From: Diplosphaera chodatii
Lineage: Eukaryota; Chlorophyta; Trebouxiophyceae; Prasiolales; Stichococcaceae
Reading direction: 5' to 3'
Assembly: GCA_032358165.1 (NCBI GenBank)
Contig: JAALGY010000015.1
Coordinates: 868,001-932,000, forward strand
Length of the DNA stretch: 64,000 bases
The translations under genes were made by a program, and so were the position numbers. Of the stretch, positions 48,908-60,444 are shown one piece after another (position 1 is the first letter of the stretch; each line of letters starts with the position of its first letter). The notes beneath the pieces are model-generated. The model saw only the letters and a list, made by a program, of their open reading frames with translations. It was not told the origin of the DNA and did not search any database.

Positions 48908-51900
48908 ATGGCCGCGGCAGAAAATGGCGTAGTACACCGAGGTGGTCATGCATGCTGCAGGCATGCAGACGGGACAACCTCAGGCCCCGGCTACCCGACA
49001 CCACTTGTGCGCCACACTGATGCGTTGCGTATCAGTATATGTTTCTTGTACGCAGCCACAGTCTGGACAAGTGGCCATGCAGCAGACACGAATTGTTTGC
49101 AAATAGTCCTGCCAAGCCTGCATCTCGTGCAGTCGAAACTCACACAGAGTTGATACGTGCGAGCTGCTGCTTTTCAACAGAGGCTGTGGTGTCTGATCTT
49201 TGTCATTTATCTCCAAAGAGGGCTATAACATGAGAGCGCCATGATGACAATGTCATGCATGTCGACTGGTGACAACAGGAGAGCGCTGAGCACAGGCTTT
49301 GAACATGATGCAGGACGCGTTTAACAGCGGCGACAGGGAGACGCTGCTGTACGTGCCAGCGATCGTGCCGGACCAGAGCCGACCGGACTACCTCGCTGTA
49401 GTGGACGTGGACCCGCAGTCAGAGACGTATCAGCAAGTGTGTGCCGCTGCCAGAGGCGCCACAACTATCAACTGATTTTGTTGATAGGCCAATACGCTGT
49501 TGCTTGACGTGTGAGACCATCGCTCCGCAGGTCATCCACAGGACGCACATGCCCAACAAGGGTGATGAGCTGCACCACACAGGTGACTCTCCTGGTGTTG
49601 GCAGCGCGGATGTTGATGAGTGTAGGTGCTTGGCGTCCATGCAGAAGCAGCCATGCTGTGCTATGCTTGCTGCAGGATGGAACGCATGCTCGTCCTGTTA
49701 TGGCGACGCGGGCTACGCCCGCAACTACCTCATACTGCCGGGCTTTGCATCAGGCCGCATCCACGGTGATAAGGAGGCTAGGCTCGTTGGGACAGCGTGA
49801 TCACAAGCTTGAACCCGCATGACGCTGAGAACGATGGTGTGTGCCGCAGCATTGGACGTGCAAAAGGACCCCCGGGCGCCGTCGCTTGCAAATGTGGTTG
49901 AGGCCCAGCAGATTTTGGATGCCACGGTATGACCACTGACACGAACGACGCTCTGCTCAATACGAAGCACGATAAGGCCCGATCGTCCATCTGCAGCTCA
50001 CGCTTTCTTCAGCAAGCTTGGGGTTGCGCAGCACCATGGTTGCATCCTGTCTTTTACAGGGCCTGTCATGGCCACACACCGCGCACTGCCTGGGCACTGG
50101 CGAGATGGTGGTCTCCATGCTGGGAGATGAAAAGGGTGATGGCAAGGTAATTACTAGTTTAGCAAGTGCCATACCAATTGGTTGGTGACACTGTCGTAGA
50201 AAATATAGAAAATGTATAGCGCGATAATCTCAAGATGAATCAGAAAAACTATATTGTGTAGGGCGGCTTCTTGGTTCTGGATCAGGTGGGAGAGGAGGCT
50301 CCAGGGCCGTGAGAGTTGGCATCAGTTTGCTCACTTTCCTGGCGCATTCTGCTGATCTTGGATTGGAATGTGACGGTTGCGCCTGCTGCCACGATCACTT
50401 GTCCAATGTTCAGGACTTCAAGATCAAGGGCACCTGGACGGACAAGACTACTGCGTATGGCTACGACTTTTGGTATCAACCTCGGTTCGACGTCGTCATC
50501 TCCAGCGAATTCGGCAGCCCCAATGCCTTCAAGCAGGGTTTTGACCCCTCACGTGTGGTGCGAATAGCATGCGACCCAAAGCTGAGAGGCGTTTGTGGAG
50601 CGCTACAGTGATGCTTTCTAAACACAGAGAGTGATCCTGATTACACTGAGACAGCGTGGCTCGAGGTCGTAGGGGGACAAGTACGGCAGCCGCCTGCACG
50701 TCTGGTCCTGGAAGACGCGTGAGCACAAGCAGGCAAGCCTGTGCATTTGCATCCGACGCGCAGTGTGCAGTTGCGGTTGTGCACCGGGAGAATTGAGGCC
50801 GAGTGTTTGTGGCATGCAGGTGATCGACCTTGGGCCCGATGGCCTCATCCCACTGGAGGTCCGGTTTCTGCACAACCCTGACAAGCCACTGGGCTACCTG
50901 GGCGCTGCGCTCTCCTCCAACATCCACCGCATCCACAAGGTGCCCTTGACATCGTGCAGATGTCAGCAATGTATTGCGCAGGTGTGATATCGGTGTCCAA
51001 CACACAGTGGCCTGGTCATGAGGCCGAGTCACGGCGCTGCCGGGCCAATGACACGCATGCAGTCTGCATGGTTGGCAGGTCATGCAGGGGTTTGTGTGCG
51101 CTGCAGACGGCTGACGACAAGGAATGGACAACGACGGTGGTCGTACGGCAGCCATGGACCAAGGTGTCCGGATGGGCACTGCCGGAGCAACCGCCGCTCA
51201 TCACAGTACGCTGGCGTTCCACCTATGTGGACGCCTGCCTCGCCATGTGGTCATGGTATACTTTACATCTGACCACACAGGCCTAGAAGCTTTGCTGCTA
51301 CTGCAGGACATCTTGGTCTCATTGGACGACAAGTACCTGTACTTCAGCAACTGGATCCGTGGAGGTGACACAGTGATATCTGGATCACCATACCAAGCCG
51401 CTACTCCAACCCGCTGCTCTGCTTGCACCCAGTGCTTTGGGCGCTGCTCTTTCCAGAGTTTGATTGTCTGCTGCAGACATCAACCAGTACGACATCTCAG
51501 ACCCAGAGAACCCAAAACATGTGGGTCGTGTGTGGGTTGGAGGCAGCATCCGCAAGGGCTCTGGCGTCACCGTCACAGAGGGTATGATGTTGGCAGCAAT
51601 AATATATGACTGATCAAAAGTCGCATACCTGCCAAGCACGGTGTCAGTGCTAGCCCTGTCGTACCTCATGCAGGCCTGTAACTCGGCAATTCCCGCTCAG
51701 ATGCAACAGCAAGTGTTGAGTCCATCCTGGTCATCTGTGCAGGGGAGTTCAAGGATGCACAGCCTGAGGTCCCAACAGTGAAGGGCGTCACGCTGCAAGG
51801 CGGCCCGCAAATGATTCAGCTCAGGTGTGCTTCGTTTAGCACAGCTCATATGCAAGCTGCATCCTCTGGCGCATCCTAGCGCATCATGATCATATTGTTG

Positions 51901-52551
51901 ACGCCTCGTATGCAAGAGGCCTGCTCGTTGGCTTCAGCCCAGCACCTTGTGGACTTACCTTTCTGTTTTGCACACGTACAGTCTAGACGGCAAGCGCCTT
52001 TACGTCACCAACAGGTGCTTTGCTGATCACGCATTGGACATGACAGAAACTGTGACAAGCCATACGCTTGGATCACTCTGCTCACATGTGTCCAATGTGC
52101 ACTGCAGCCTGTTTTCGCCATGGGACCGCCAGTTTTACCCTGACATGCTGAAGCAAGGGTCGCAGCTGCTGCGCATCAATGTGGATACTGAGAATGGCGG
52201 CCTGGCCATTGACGATGTGGGTGCATTCGCTGCCACCCTGACTCACGCAGTCAATGACCATGCAATTGTGGATCTGCTGCACCGTGAGATCTGCAGCAGC
52301 TGACATACACACCCGCAATTTTGGTGCAGGACTTCATCATCGATTTCGGACAGGAGCCGGATGGCCCGGTGCTTGCACACGAGGTGAAACATACTGCTAT
52401 GCTCTGCGACAGGTGTAGCTTGCAAACTCGGTCACCTATGTGGTGCGTTGCTCAGCAGCATCAGCCGCTCATTCCACCTTCATCTACTGAAATTGTCATG
52501 CTGTAGGTTCGCTTCCCCGGCGGCGATTGCTCCAGCGATATCTGGGCTTGA
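48908..52551 (+). CDS. Selenium-binding protein 1 homologue (methanethiol oxidase)
   Basis: SBP56/SELENBP1 family. Human and bacterial members oxidise methanethiol to H2S, formaldehyde and peroxide, and the plant proteins bind selenium/cadmium. Start ATG 48908 with SGPGYPTPL, spliced to DAFNSGDRETLLYVPAIVPD. Then DYLAVVDVDPQSETYQQ, VIHRTHMPNKGDELHHTGWN, ACSSCYGDAGYARNYLILPG (CxxC with the selenium-binding cysteine), PHTAHCLGTGEMVVSMLGDE, AYGYDFWYQPRFDVVISSEF, VIDLGPDGLIPLEVRFLHNP, DILVSLDDKYLYFSNWIRGD then INQYDISDPENPKHVG, GGPQMIQLSLDGKRLYVTNS, LFSPWDRQFYPDMLKQGSQL, DFIIDFGQEPDGPVLAHE|VR and the invariant C terminus FPGGDCSSDIWA. Stop TGA at 52549-52551. The His and Cys ligands (HTAHC, HE, GGDCSSDIW) are intact. 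All junctions examined are in phase. Confidence 0.95.
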
Positions 52552-52927
52552 GCCTGGTGTTTTGATTGTGAAGTTTGCACGCTGCGGCGCACTGTCATGA
52601 AGCACCTCAGCATTGTCGCCTGTCGATATGGAAGACGAAACGCTGATCTGTACAGACGCCAGAAGGTTTTGCTAGATTTTGCTCATTACCAACCTCATAG
52701 ATCTGCCTTTCTTGGATCTCCGCTGATCTTGCTGAGCTGGAAACCTTGTAACAACAGAAAGGCCGCAGAACGTCATTTGCGTTGTGACGGAACGTGGTGA
52801 CTGGCATCTTCAGTTCACGCTGTAATTTTGGGGCATATCCGCGGCTTACGGACTGCAGTACGGCCGTCCTGCATGTTCATATTCAGGGCGTGTGAATCAG
52901 CAGCTGCAGGCACAACACACCAGCACC
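52552..52927. other. Intergenic region, SBP 3' side / SYLF 5' side
   Basis: Same-strand gap of 376 bases holding the SBP 3' UTR and the SYLF promoter. TGTAA occurs at 52747-52751. No gene seen. Confidence 0.45.
52747..52751 (+). terminator. TGTAA poly(A) signal, selenium-binding protein
   Basis: TGTAA about 196 bases after the stop codon, with a second copy further on, near 52820. Confidence 0.4.
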
Positions 52928-54306
52928 ATGTTCGACCTCGACGCTCATTGTGCCAAAGCGATTGCTACGCTTGATCAACTGAGCAACAGTACCACACCAG
53001 TTGAGGGTATACCAGTCGCGGAAGAGGAAAAAGAAAAGCATGTCCCCGGGACCCTGACTCTCAAAGGCGACGAGATCGGACACGCTGCAGGTGTGTACTG
53101 CTACACCAGACGCCCGCGTTGCGTAGACGGCGGGGACATGCGCACTTGTGAGTCCAGAGGTTTCATTCGCGCACTACTGGGAGGCCACATGCTGCGATAG
53201 CTGCATGCAGGCATCGCATTCGTGTTCTCCAAGAAGGCCGGCCTCGGGCTTTCAGTACGTCTGTTGCGTCGCCGCAACATCCTTGGTCGGCTGTAGCTGC
53301 TGTCGCTGCATGACTAAACCAGGGTGCTCAGTGCGGCATGTTGCGACTGCAGGTGTCTCATGGCAGCGGCTTCGTCCTTGCCAAGTTGGATGGCAAGCCA
53401 GGCTGGTCTTCGCCTCTGCCTTTTCATGTTACTACCACAGGCGTGGGAGTGACGATTGGGTACAGTGAGGTGAGGGTGTCTGTGGGAGCGATGTCAACAT
53501 GCAGCAGCCTAGCAACTGATGATAAGAATTACACGCACTGGGACATCGACACATCACTTGCAATGGCGCAGGTGGATACGCTTATGGTGTTGGATTCAGC
53601 TGCTGCTGTGCAGGAGTTCTTGAAGACTCAGGTGAGGTGTTGAACCTGGCATGTTGTGGTGTTTTCCTGCAGCCTTGAAGCTGGCCCCAGTTTGGTACAC
53701 TGCGTTTGCCGTCACAAGGTGAATATAACAGTCGCCACTGGGACTGCACGCTGCAGGTGTCGCTGGACAGCCACCTGAATCTCAGTGCTGGCAGCGCATT
53801 GGGCGCGAACGCCACCGAGACAGCTCTGGATGTCCTTCATCCTGGCAACAGCTTCAAACGCTTTTGCTACTCGTGACACCTCAAACACCTCTGACAAGTC
53901 TTCTGTTAAGATATGATCATACGTTCTTTCTCTGTGTTCTCACAGCGCGAAAAATTGAACGTATTTTATTATAACCCATTGTCGTGCTGAAGTTTGTACT
54001 GGTTCACCAGGGTCTCACGCGGGGTCATGATCGATGGCAGCTGGAATGGTGCGCGCTTTCGCTCTGCATGGCCCGTCTTTGGTAACTTGCTGTGACGAGT
54101 TCGTGGTGGTCAAAGTACAAAGCAGGTGCGGTCGTGCAGGCGCTGGCATCAGCGTCAAGGACGAGGACATCAAGCAGCTGTACGGTGAGGAGGCTACACG
54201 GGAAGCTGTGCTGGCAGGCAAGGTGCAGCCGGCGCCAGCCGCCGCACGGCTGTATGCAGCGCTCAACCGCATGTCCTTCTTTGCATCATATGCAACGGCA
54301 CCATGA
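52928..54306 (+). CDS. SYLF-domain (Ysc84/DUF500) lipid-binding protein
   Basis: SYLF domains bind phosphoinositides and, in fungi and animals, link endocytosis to actin. Start ATG 52928 (MFDLDAHCAKAIATLDQLSN). Then PGTLTLKGDEIGHAAG, CIAFVFSKKAGLGLSV|SHGSGFVLAKLDGKPGWSSP, FHVTTTGVGVTIGYSEV, DTLMVLDSAAAVQEFLKTQ, VSLDSHLNLSAGSALGANAT, then a phase-2 splice joining FKRFCYS to VSRGVMIDGSWNG, and GISVKDEDIKQLYGEEATRE, LAGKVQPAPAAARLYAALNR. Stop TGA at 54304-54306. The order (GIAF.V.KAG, GSG.V.A, G...G...G, LV....AV..F, SRG...G) is the SYLF signature. No FYVE or SH3 domain accompanies it, so this is a stand-alone SYLF protein. The exon around 53090-53140 is the least certain part. Confidence 0.88.
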
Positions 54307-54745
54307 TGGCTGTTGCAATGTACATCAACACCTTGGGCTGTACTGGTCCCCCTGGCGTCTCCTGCTATCGGTCGGACCATTGTGTGTCAGCAGGGCCGAC
54401 CTGGGATCGTCAGTACTCCTCGTTGCTGTTTCGGAAAACCACTGCACACATGCGGAAATTCGAACAGGAAGGTGATGTGAAGGTTTGTGACAGGTGCCCA
54501 AGAATCAACCAGCATTAAAGGCACTCTACACTGCTTTGCTTCGTAACGATGACCACAGATGCCATATGCAAACCTGAAACATAGCTTCAGCCCAGCAACT
54601 GCACACTGCACAGCACTCCGTGTGTCGCGACAGCAGAACAACGCACCCAACGCCTCGTCAAGCACAGACCTTCATACCAAAGCCAGTGCCTTGGTTGGAC
54701 ACTGCTTGGTGAGCACTCCGACTCTCGCTGACCCCTGACACCGCC
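54307..54745. other. Convergent 3' regions, SYLF / TRAP-beta
   Basis: Tail-to-tail gap of 439 bases. No TGTAA on either expected strand and no coding signal found. Confidence 0.4.
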
Positions 54746-55432
54746 TCACTTCATCTTGGCAACATCTTCCAGGGCGCGCTGGTACCGCCGTTGCTTCCGG
54801 CCCTCCGTCACGCTGGTGTACAGCCAGTGAGCTGTCAGCACGGCACCGATGGAGCCCACCAGCGCAGCGAATCTGGCCCACTGCGACACGGTCGTAAACA
54901 GGCCCATGGTCACGAACCTCCCCAGCTTCAAGAGGAAGCGGGTGTAGTTCTGCGCATGGGACAGCACCGTGAAGCTGCAGTCTGTCGAATACACCACCTG
55001 CTGCTCCGTGCTGCTTGGAGAGTCCGGCTTGTACGTGACGGTGGCCGGCATGCTCTTGTGGACGCCGCTGACCTTTGGCATCACAGAGTAGGCATGCCGC
55101 TCCGTGGCGCCCACCGCGATCCGGTCGAATTTGGCGCTGGGGCTGCCGCCCAGCAGCGAGAACGCGCCCGCCGGCGGCAGGATGTCCTGCAGGTCCACGC
55201 TGTACGCCGAGCTTGAGCCGGCGTTGTGAATGTCGATCACAACTGTGAGGTTGCTGCCGACCACCACATCGTCCTCCAACGGTGCTTTGCGCACGATGAG
55301 GAAGGCCTTCTCCTCGTCTGCATACTCATCATCCTCTGATGAGGAAGCGCTGTCCTGAGCGCATGCCGGCGCAGCAACCGAGGCTAACAACAGTAGCACA
55401 GCAAACGCGGTCCTGATCGAGGCCCGCATCAC
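54746..55432 (-). CDS. Translocon-associated protein subunit beta (TRAP-beta / SSR2)
   Basis: ER membrane protein of the TRAP complex next to the Sec61 channel. One uninterrupted exon of 228 codons, ATG 55432 (or 55429, MM) to stop at 54746. Signal peptide: MMRASIRTAFAVLLLLASVA, cleaved near PACAQ. An acidic stretch (SSSEDDEYADEE) may bind calcium. The luminal TRAP-beta domain follows: FLIVRKAPLEDDVVVGSNLT, VVIDIHNAGSSSAYSVDLQD, LPPAGAFSLLGGSPSAKFDR and HAYSVMPKVSGVHKSMPATV. A C-terminal membrane helix near ARFAALVGSIGAVLTAHWLY and a basic cytosolic tail (TEGRKQRRYQRALEDVAKMK) complete it. N-glycosylation sequons include NLT and NYT. Length is normal. The lack of introns contrasts with its neighbours. 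Confidence 0.95.
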   Translation of the reverse strand: MMRASIRTAFAVLLLLASVAAPACAQDSASSSEDDEYADEEKAFLIVRKAPLEDDVVVGSNLTVVIDIHNAGSSSAYSVDLQDILPPAGAFSLLGGSPSAKFDRIAVGATERHAYSVMPKVSGVHKSMPATVTYKPDSPSSTEQQVVYSTDCSFTVLSHAQNYTRFLLKLGRFVTMGLFTTVSQWARFAALVGSIGAVLTAHWLYTSVTEGRKQRRYQRALEDVAKMK

Positions 55433-56169
55433 GCCGCCTGCTGTCGGCAGCAGCTAAGCAGGCACCACGCAGTCACAGAGGTGGAATGTACCACCACACG
55501 TCACAACATGTGATCAGCTGTGCCTCACAACCTACGAACGAAGGTGCACACTCACAAACTCGCAGAGCATAGGGGTCCGAAGGCAACCCCCTGGCAACTC
55601 AACCTTGCTATAAGAGTTCTGGATTTAGGGTTTTGTCGCCACGACGTAAAGCAGCTTCAGGTGGTGCACGTCGTGTCGACAACCCCATTTGCAGTTACGC
55701 CATCGGCAGAGACTTCAAGCTTACCACTTTGCGAGCTGCGCCCGGCCGCCTGCGCGCCCAGTTGTTCGTGCCGCATTTGCTCAGCCTTGCAGCTGCTCCA
55801 CAGCACAACCGCCCGGGTCTTGCATTTTCCAACCTAGCCCAGGCCCCTGCATGCATCAGCGGCGATGACGGTGGCTCCCAAGTCGTGGCTGTGGTGCGGG
55901 TTGCTTTTGTGCTGCTTGGTCGCCGTTTGTTGCTGCTGACCATGCAATGGTGTGCAGAGCACGGCTGCCTAAGTGCTGCCTTCTGGAGCATTCCCCTGAC
56001 ATTCATATTTCCGATTCTACAGGACGAAGAAGTGGCCCGAGCAGCAATTAAATCTTCGAGCTTGAGCTAGCTTTGTCTCTGAGTGTGTGAGGGAGCGTGT
56101 GAACAATAGCGGAGTGATTTGGGGTTTGGTCTCAGTTTCTTAGACGTGATTTCAGCGAGGTTGAGTACC
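55433..56169. other. Divergent promoter region, TRAP-beta / quinolinate synthase
   Basis: Head-to-head gap of 737 bases. A 145-codon plus frame at 55633-56070 starts with TTG, not ATG, and has no family resemblance. A 5' UTR of the NADA gene is the simplest reading. Confidence 0.4.
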
Positions 56170-59100
56170 ATGACGAGCGCCTTGAGCTTCTCACACTGCC
56201 TCACTGGCGTGCGGTTGAGCCACAAGGCCACGAGGCCTGTGCAGCATGCTGCGGTGCGGCGTGTTGCCGGCTGTGGCCGGTTCATCCCTCATGCCGTCGC
56301 TGGGAAAACCGTCCTTGCCGTTGCTGCCCCCGAGGCAAGCCTGTCGCCTTGATGCAGCAGCTCAGCCATGTCCAGTGTTGTCCTTCAATTTACATGTACA
56401 TCATGCTTAGGTCTGACTTCACATCTTTGAAGTGTAGGTGGCAGAGCGACCCACGGTCGATGCACAGCCGGTCAGCACACGGCTTGACGAGGTTGTTGCC
56501 GAGTTTTCGGCTCTAACAAACCCCCAGGACCGCCTGAGGCTGCTGGTCGAGTACAGCAAGCAGCTCGAGCCGCTGCCCTCTGAGGCCAAGACCGATGCCA
56601 ACCGTGTCATGGGCTGCACAGCACAGGTGACCCGCTAGGAGCGTGTAGCCTGCAAGTGATGGTGCAGTAATTCAACTCGAGGTCATGTGTTTGCACATAA
56701 GCTGGTGTCCTGACGGCAAGTCTGGACGAAATTTGCATTGTTGCAGGCATGGATTGATGCGGGCCTGGATCGCGACGGGCGTGTGCAGCTGTCTGGCGAC
56801 AGCGACAGTGCACTCACCCGTGGGTTGGTGGCCGTGCTGATGCGCACGCTCTCGGGCCTCACACCGGAGGAGGTGCTGTCCGTGGAGCCAGCATCCTTGG
56901 CTGGCCTGGTGAGCACCCACGCTCAAGCTCAAATGTCGTTCTGATGATTCCTGCCAGCTGAGGTGTGCTGCTGACGCAAACCAGACACCTGCAACTTGGC
57001 GTTGGGACCTGAGCAGCGTAGACGGTGCACCGCTTGGTGCAGGGTTTGGGCCCCTCTGTGCTGACGCCGTCGCGGGTGAACGGGTTTGCCAATATGCTGG
57101 AGGCGGTGCGCCGCCGCACGCGCATGCTCACGGCCGACCTGCCCACCTTCCCGTCCCTGCTCATCGACCACGAGGGCTACACCGCGCAGGCGAGCTCGAC
57201 ATGCTTCAGCTTGCAGCACTCACATTGCTTCCTTACATCTCTTTCTGTCTTGTGAGCGCTGCACGCTGTCACAGCGGCGTGTGTGGCGGCTGCCCTGCGC
57301 TAGTCCATCCCACACTCCAGGTGCAGCCGTCTGATTGTGGCAGCGGCATTGCAGGGTGATTTCGCTCGGGCGCAAGCAGAGTACCTGCAGCCAGACCTGG
57401 CGCAGGTGGATGGCCTGGTGCAGGCGCTGTCCTCCAAGAAGATCGGCATCGTGGCGCACTTCTACATGGACCCGCAGGTGCGTCAGCATCCTGCCACACA
57501 TGCACCGTCTCAGCTGTCTGTTGCAGCCTGATGCTGCCTGCTGACGGTGTTGCTTCGCGCAAGTGCATCTGTTTTGAGCCTACGACAACCAGCAGCAGCA
57601 TCCCAAACCCTAAATCACTCACCCCCCTCTGCTGGGTTTCACCAGGTTCAGGGCGTGCTCATGTCGGCGGCGGAGCGCTGGCCGCACATCCACATCTCCG
57701 ACTCGCTGGTCATGGCGGACCGCGCCGTGGCCATGGCGGAGGCCGGCTGCAGGGCTGTGTGTGTGCTGGGCGTCGACTTCATGTCGGAGAATGTGCGCGC
57801 CATCCTGGATGAGGCCGGCCACCGGGATGTGCAGGTGCGCTGACTCAGCTCGCCCCCTGGGACAACACATCTGATCTTGAAAGACCCCACACAGCAGAGC
57901 AGATGTTGTGCCGGTGCCTACCTCATGTCAAAGACTGCATCCGTCTATGTGTCGACCAATGGACTGCGCTCAGCCACAGGCCTGCAAAAATGCTCTGCAG
58001 GTGTACCGCATGGCGGCAGATGATATCGGCTGCTCGCTCGCCGAAGCTGCTGAGGCCAAGCCATACGAGGCATACCTGCAGCAAGCGCAGGCCACGCCGC
58101 GCTCGCTGCACGTGGTGAGCACAGTGCAACCCATCATAAATCCGGCACTGATTCATTTTGGGTTTGCTGCGTCGCTACATGCTTATGCTTATGCACGACA
58201 CTGAGTTTCGCATGGCAGGTGTACATCAACACATCGCTGCGCACCAAGGCTTACGCGCACGAGGCGGTGCCCACCATCACCTGCACCTCCTCCAATGTGG
58301 TGCAGACGGTGCTGCAGGCCTTTGCCCAGGTGTGCACGCCTCGCCGCAGCTGTACCTCACAGAATGCAGAGCTGACTGCCGAGCAACAAACCTGGATGTT
58401 TCGGTGACAACCTGGGGTTGTGTTTCGGTGACAACCTGGGGTTGCCTGAGCTCCTGAAGTGTCTGGTCTTGGTCATGCAGGTGCCAGACATCTCGGTTTG
58501 GTATGGCCCAGATACTTACATGGGCGAGAACCTTGCCGCGCTGTTCACCTCATTGGCGCAGATGTCAGACGACGAGATTCGCGCCATCCACCCTGGTGGG
58601 CATCCATCTGACAGCTTTCCGTGATTTGACTGTGCACCCTGCGATCGACAAATCAGCTTGCACCACCTGTGCCAGCTATCAGGAGGCGTCCTGCAGCAGG
58701 TGCTCACATTTGTGTTGCTGCTGTCCTGCAGAGCACACCCAGGCGACGGTTCGAGCTCTGCTGCCGCGGCTGCACTACTTCCAGGAGGGCATCTGCATCG
58801 TGCACCACATCTTTGGCGGCCGTGTGACGGAGATGGTTGCTGCAGCCTACTCGGACGCGTACCTGACGGCGCACTTTGAGGTTAGTCCCCCCATCGTCTA
58901 CCTGCCTTTTCCCATTGCCTCGCGTGCCCCTGCCCTACCCCACTGAACAGCAGCTGGCAAGCATCAGCTGGTGCTGAGCGCACATTCCTGTGCGCAAACA
59001 GGTGCCAGGCGAGATGTTTGAGCTGGCAATGGCGGCGCGCCGTGAGCGTGGCATGGGCGTGGTGGGCTCCACCCAGAACATCCTGGACTTCATCGCAGCC

Positions 59101-60144
59101 AAGCTGTCCGCCGCGCTGGAGCAGCCCTTCAGCGACAAGTGCGCCTTGGCCTCAATGCGGACCATGCACATGTGGCATCATGTTGATCGACCTCGCGCAC
59201 AGCACGGTCACGGCCGCATCTGCCTTGCATGTCTTCCCGATTGCAAACACAATGTGCTAACACTGTGAGGTTGTCACTGCCTGTATGCGCCCATCCCCAT
59301 CGCTCTTTTTTGTGCGTTGCAGGCTGCAGTTTGTGCTGGGCACGGAGTCGGGGATGGTCACCTCCATCGTGCGCAAGGTGCAGGCGCTGATCGCGGCGTC
59401 CGGCCGCCGTGACGTCGCCGTCGAGATCGTGTTCCCCGTCTCCAGTGATGCCATCACCACGTCAGGGCAGACCAGTGCAACTGGCGCGCCGCCGCCCATG
59501 CTTCCGGGCGGTCTGGCAGTGGTGCCGGGTGCAGCCAAGGGTGCGCCTTCCAATGGGCATTTCTTCAGCCCGCACTGGCTACTTCCATTTGCTTCAGCCC
59601 GCACTGGCTACTTCCATCTGCTTGGCAGCACTTTACCGTTGAGCACCTGGCAGTATCTGCTAAGGCACATCTCCTCTGCCTTTAGCTGTCAAGCTGATTG
59701 TTGAGCAGCCGCCACCTGCTGTGTCTACAGGCGAGGGGTGTTCAGCTGAAGGCGGGTGTGCATCGTGCCCCTATATGAAGATGAACAGCCTGACCGCGCT
59801 GCGTTCCGTGTGTGACCGGGTGGGCACCCCTGCCGGCGAGGCCATGCTGGAAGCATACAAGCCGCGTGCATACCTGGAGACTGTCGGAGGCCGCACGATG
59901 GCACAGGTGCGCCAGGCACATCTCCGGTAACTTCCGGTCTGAATTCCTGTGTGACCTGCTGGTCAGTTTAATGCAATCAAGGCATGCCAATGCGGGCTGC
60001 CTGATCACAGGGCTGGATGTTGATTGCTTTGCATGTATGTGCGTGCAGGCGGGGTGCGAGCCTATATTGCACATGCGCCATTTCCAGAAGGCTGGGTCAC
60101 TTTCTGGCAAGCTGGTGCAAGACATCGTCAACCGCAATGCATAG
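56170..60144 (+). CDS. Plastid quinolinate synthase, SufE-NadA fusion
   Basis: Makes quinolinate from iminoaspartate and dihydroxyacetone phosphate for NAD synthesis. The SufE part activates the cysteine desulfurase that supplies the [4Fe-4S] cluster. Exon 1 (56170-56334) is a plastid transit peptide (MTSALSFSHCLTGVRLSHKA) and ends at a GC donor. SufE domain: RLDEVVAEFSALTNPQDRLR, then NRVMGCTAQ with the sulfur-accepting cysteine, VQLSGDSDSALTRGLVAVLM and LSGLTPEEVLSVEPASLAGL. NadA domain: KKIGIVAHFYMDPQ, HIHISDSLVMADRAVAMAEA, CRAVCVLGVDFMSENVRAIL, VYINTSLRTKAYAHEAVPTI then TCTSSNVVQTVLQAFAQ, SVWYGPDTYMGENLAALFTS, FVLGTESGMVTSIVRKVQAL and GGCASCPYMKMNSLTALRSV. Cluster cysteines are visible in VCVLGVDF, TCTSSNV and CASCPYMKMN. 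A second nearby cysteine makes the last pair a possible regulatory disulphide (CxxC), as in other NadA proteins. Stop TAG at 60142-60144. Confidence 0.95.
58397..58444. repeat. 24-bp perfect tandem duplication in a quinolinate synthase intron
   Basis: TGTTTCGGTGACAACCTGGG plus GTTG (24 bases) occurs twice in tandem without mismatch (58397-58420, 58421-58444), between two NadA exons. Confidence 0.9.
59563..59620. repeat. 29-bp tandem duplication in a quinolinate synthase intron
   Basis: Two adjacent 29-base copies beginning CTTCAGCCCGCACTGGCTAC, differing at one base (ATTTG versus ATCTG), lie between the exon ending GAAK+G and the exon beginning EGCSAEGGCASC. Confidence 0.85.
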
Positions 60145-60444
60145 GGCAGTTCAGTTTTGTTTCTGAGTCAAACCCAGGAGAGAGTTTATGGTCAGCAGCG
60201 TTTCTGAACGAGAACAGCGACAAGTTGGTCCCCTCTATGACCTAGCAGGTTCTGATCGGACCTTGTAACCAGATACAAGAAGGCCTCAATGCTGGCTCCG
60301 AATTCAACAAGGCCAGTTTCTACAGTATGTTCATGCACCCGCTCTCTCACCTCGTGTTCGCTGTGCTTGCGGTTGCTCCGTTCATGACGCTCCGCTCAAC
60401 AGACCGTCGGGGTGCTCACGGTTGTTCCGCTTGTGACTCTCCTC
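60145..60444. other. Convergent 3' regions, quinolinate synthase / sterol reductase
   Basis: Tail-to-tail gap of 300 bases. Apart from the plus-strand TGTAA, nothing distinct is seen. Confidence 0.4.
60264..60268 (+). terminator. TGTAA poly(A) signal, quinolinate synthase
   Basis: TGTAA 120 bases after the stop codon at 60144. Confidence 0.5.

Noticed and set aside
55633..56070. A 145-codon plus-strand frame before quinolinate synthase.
   Set aside because: It begins at TTG rather than ATG, has no recognisable domain and sits in a divergent promoter region. Probably 5' UTR or noncoding.
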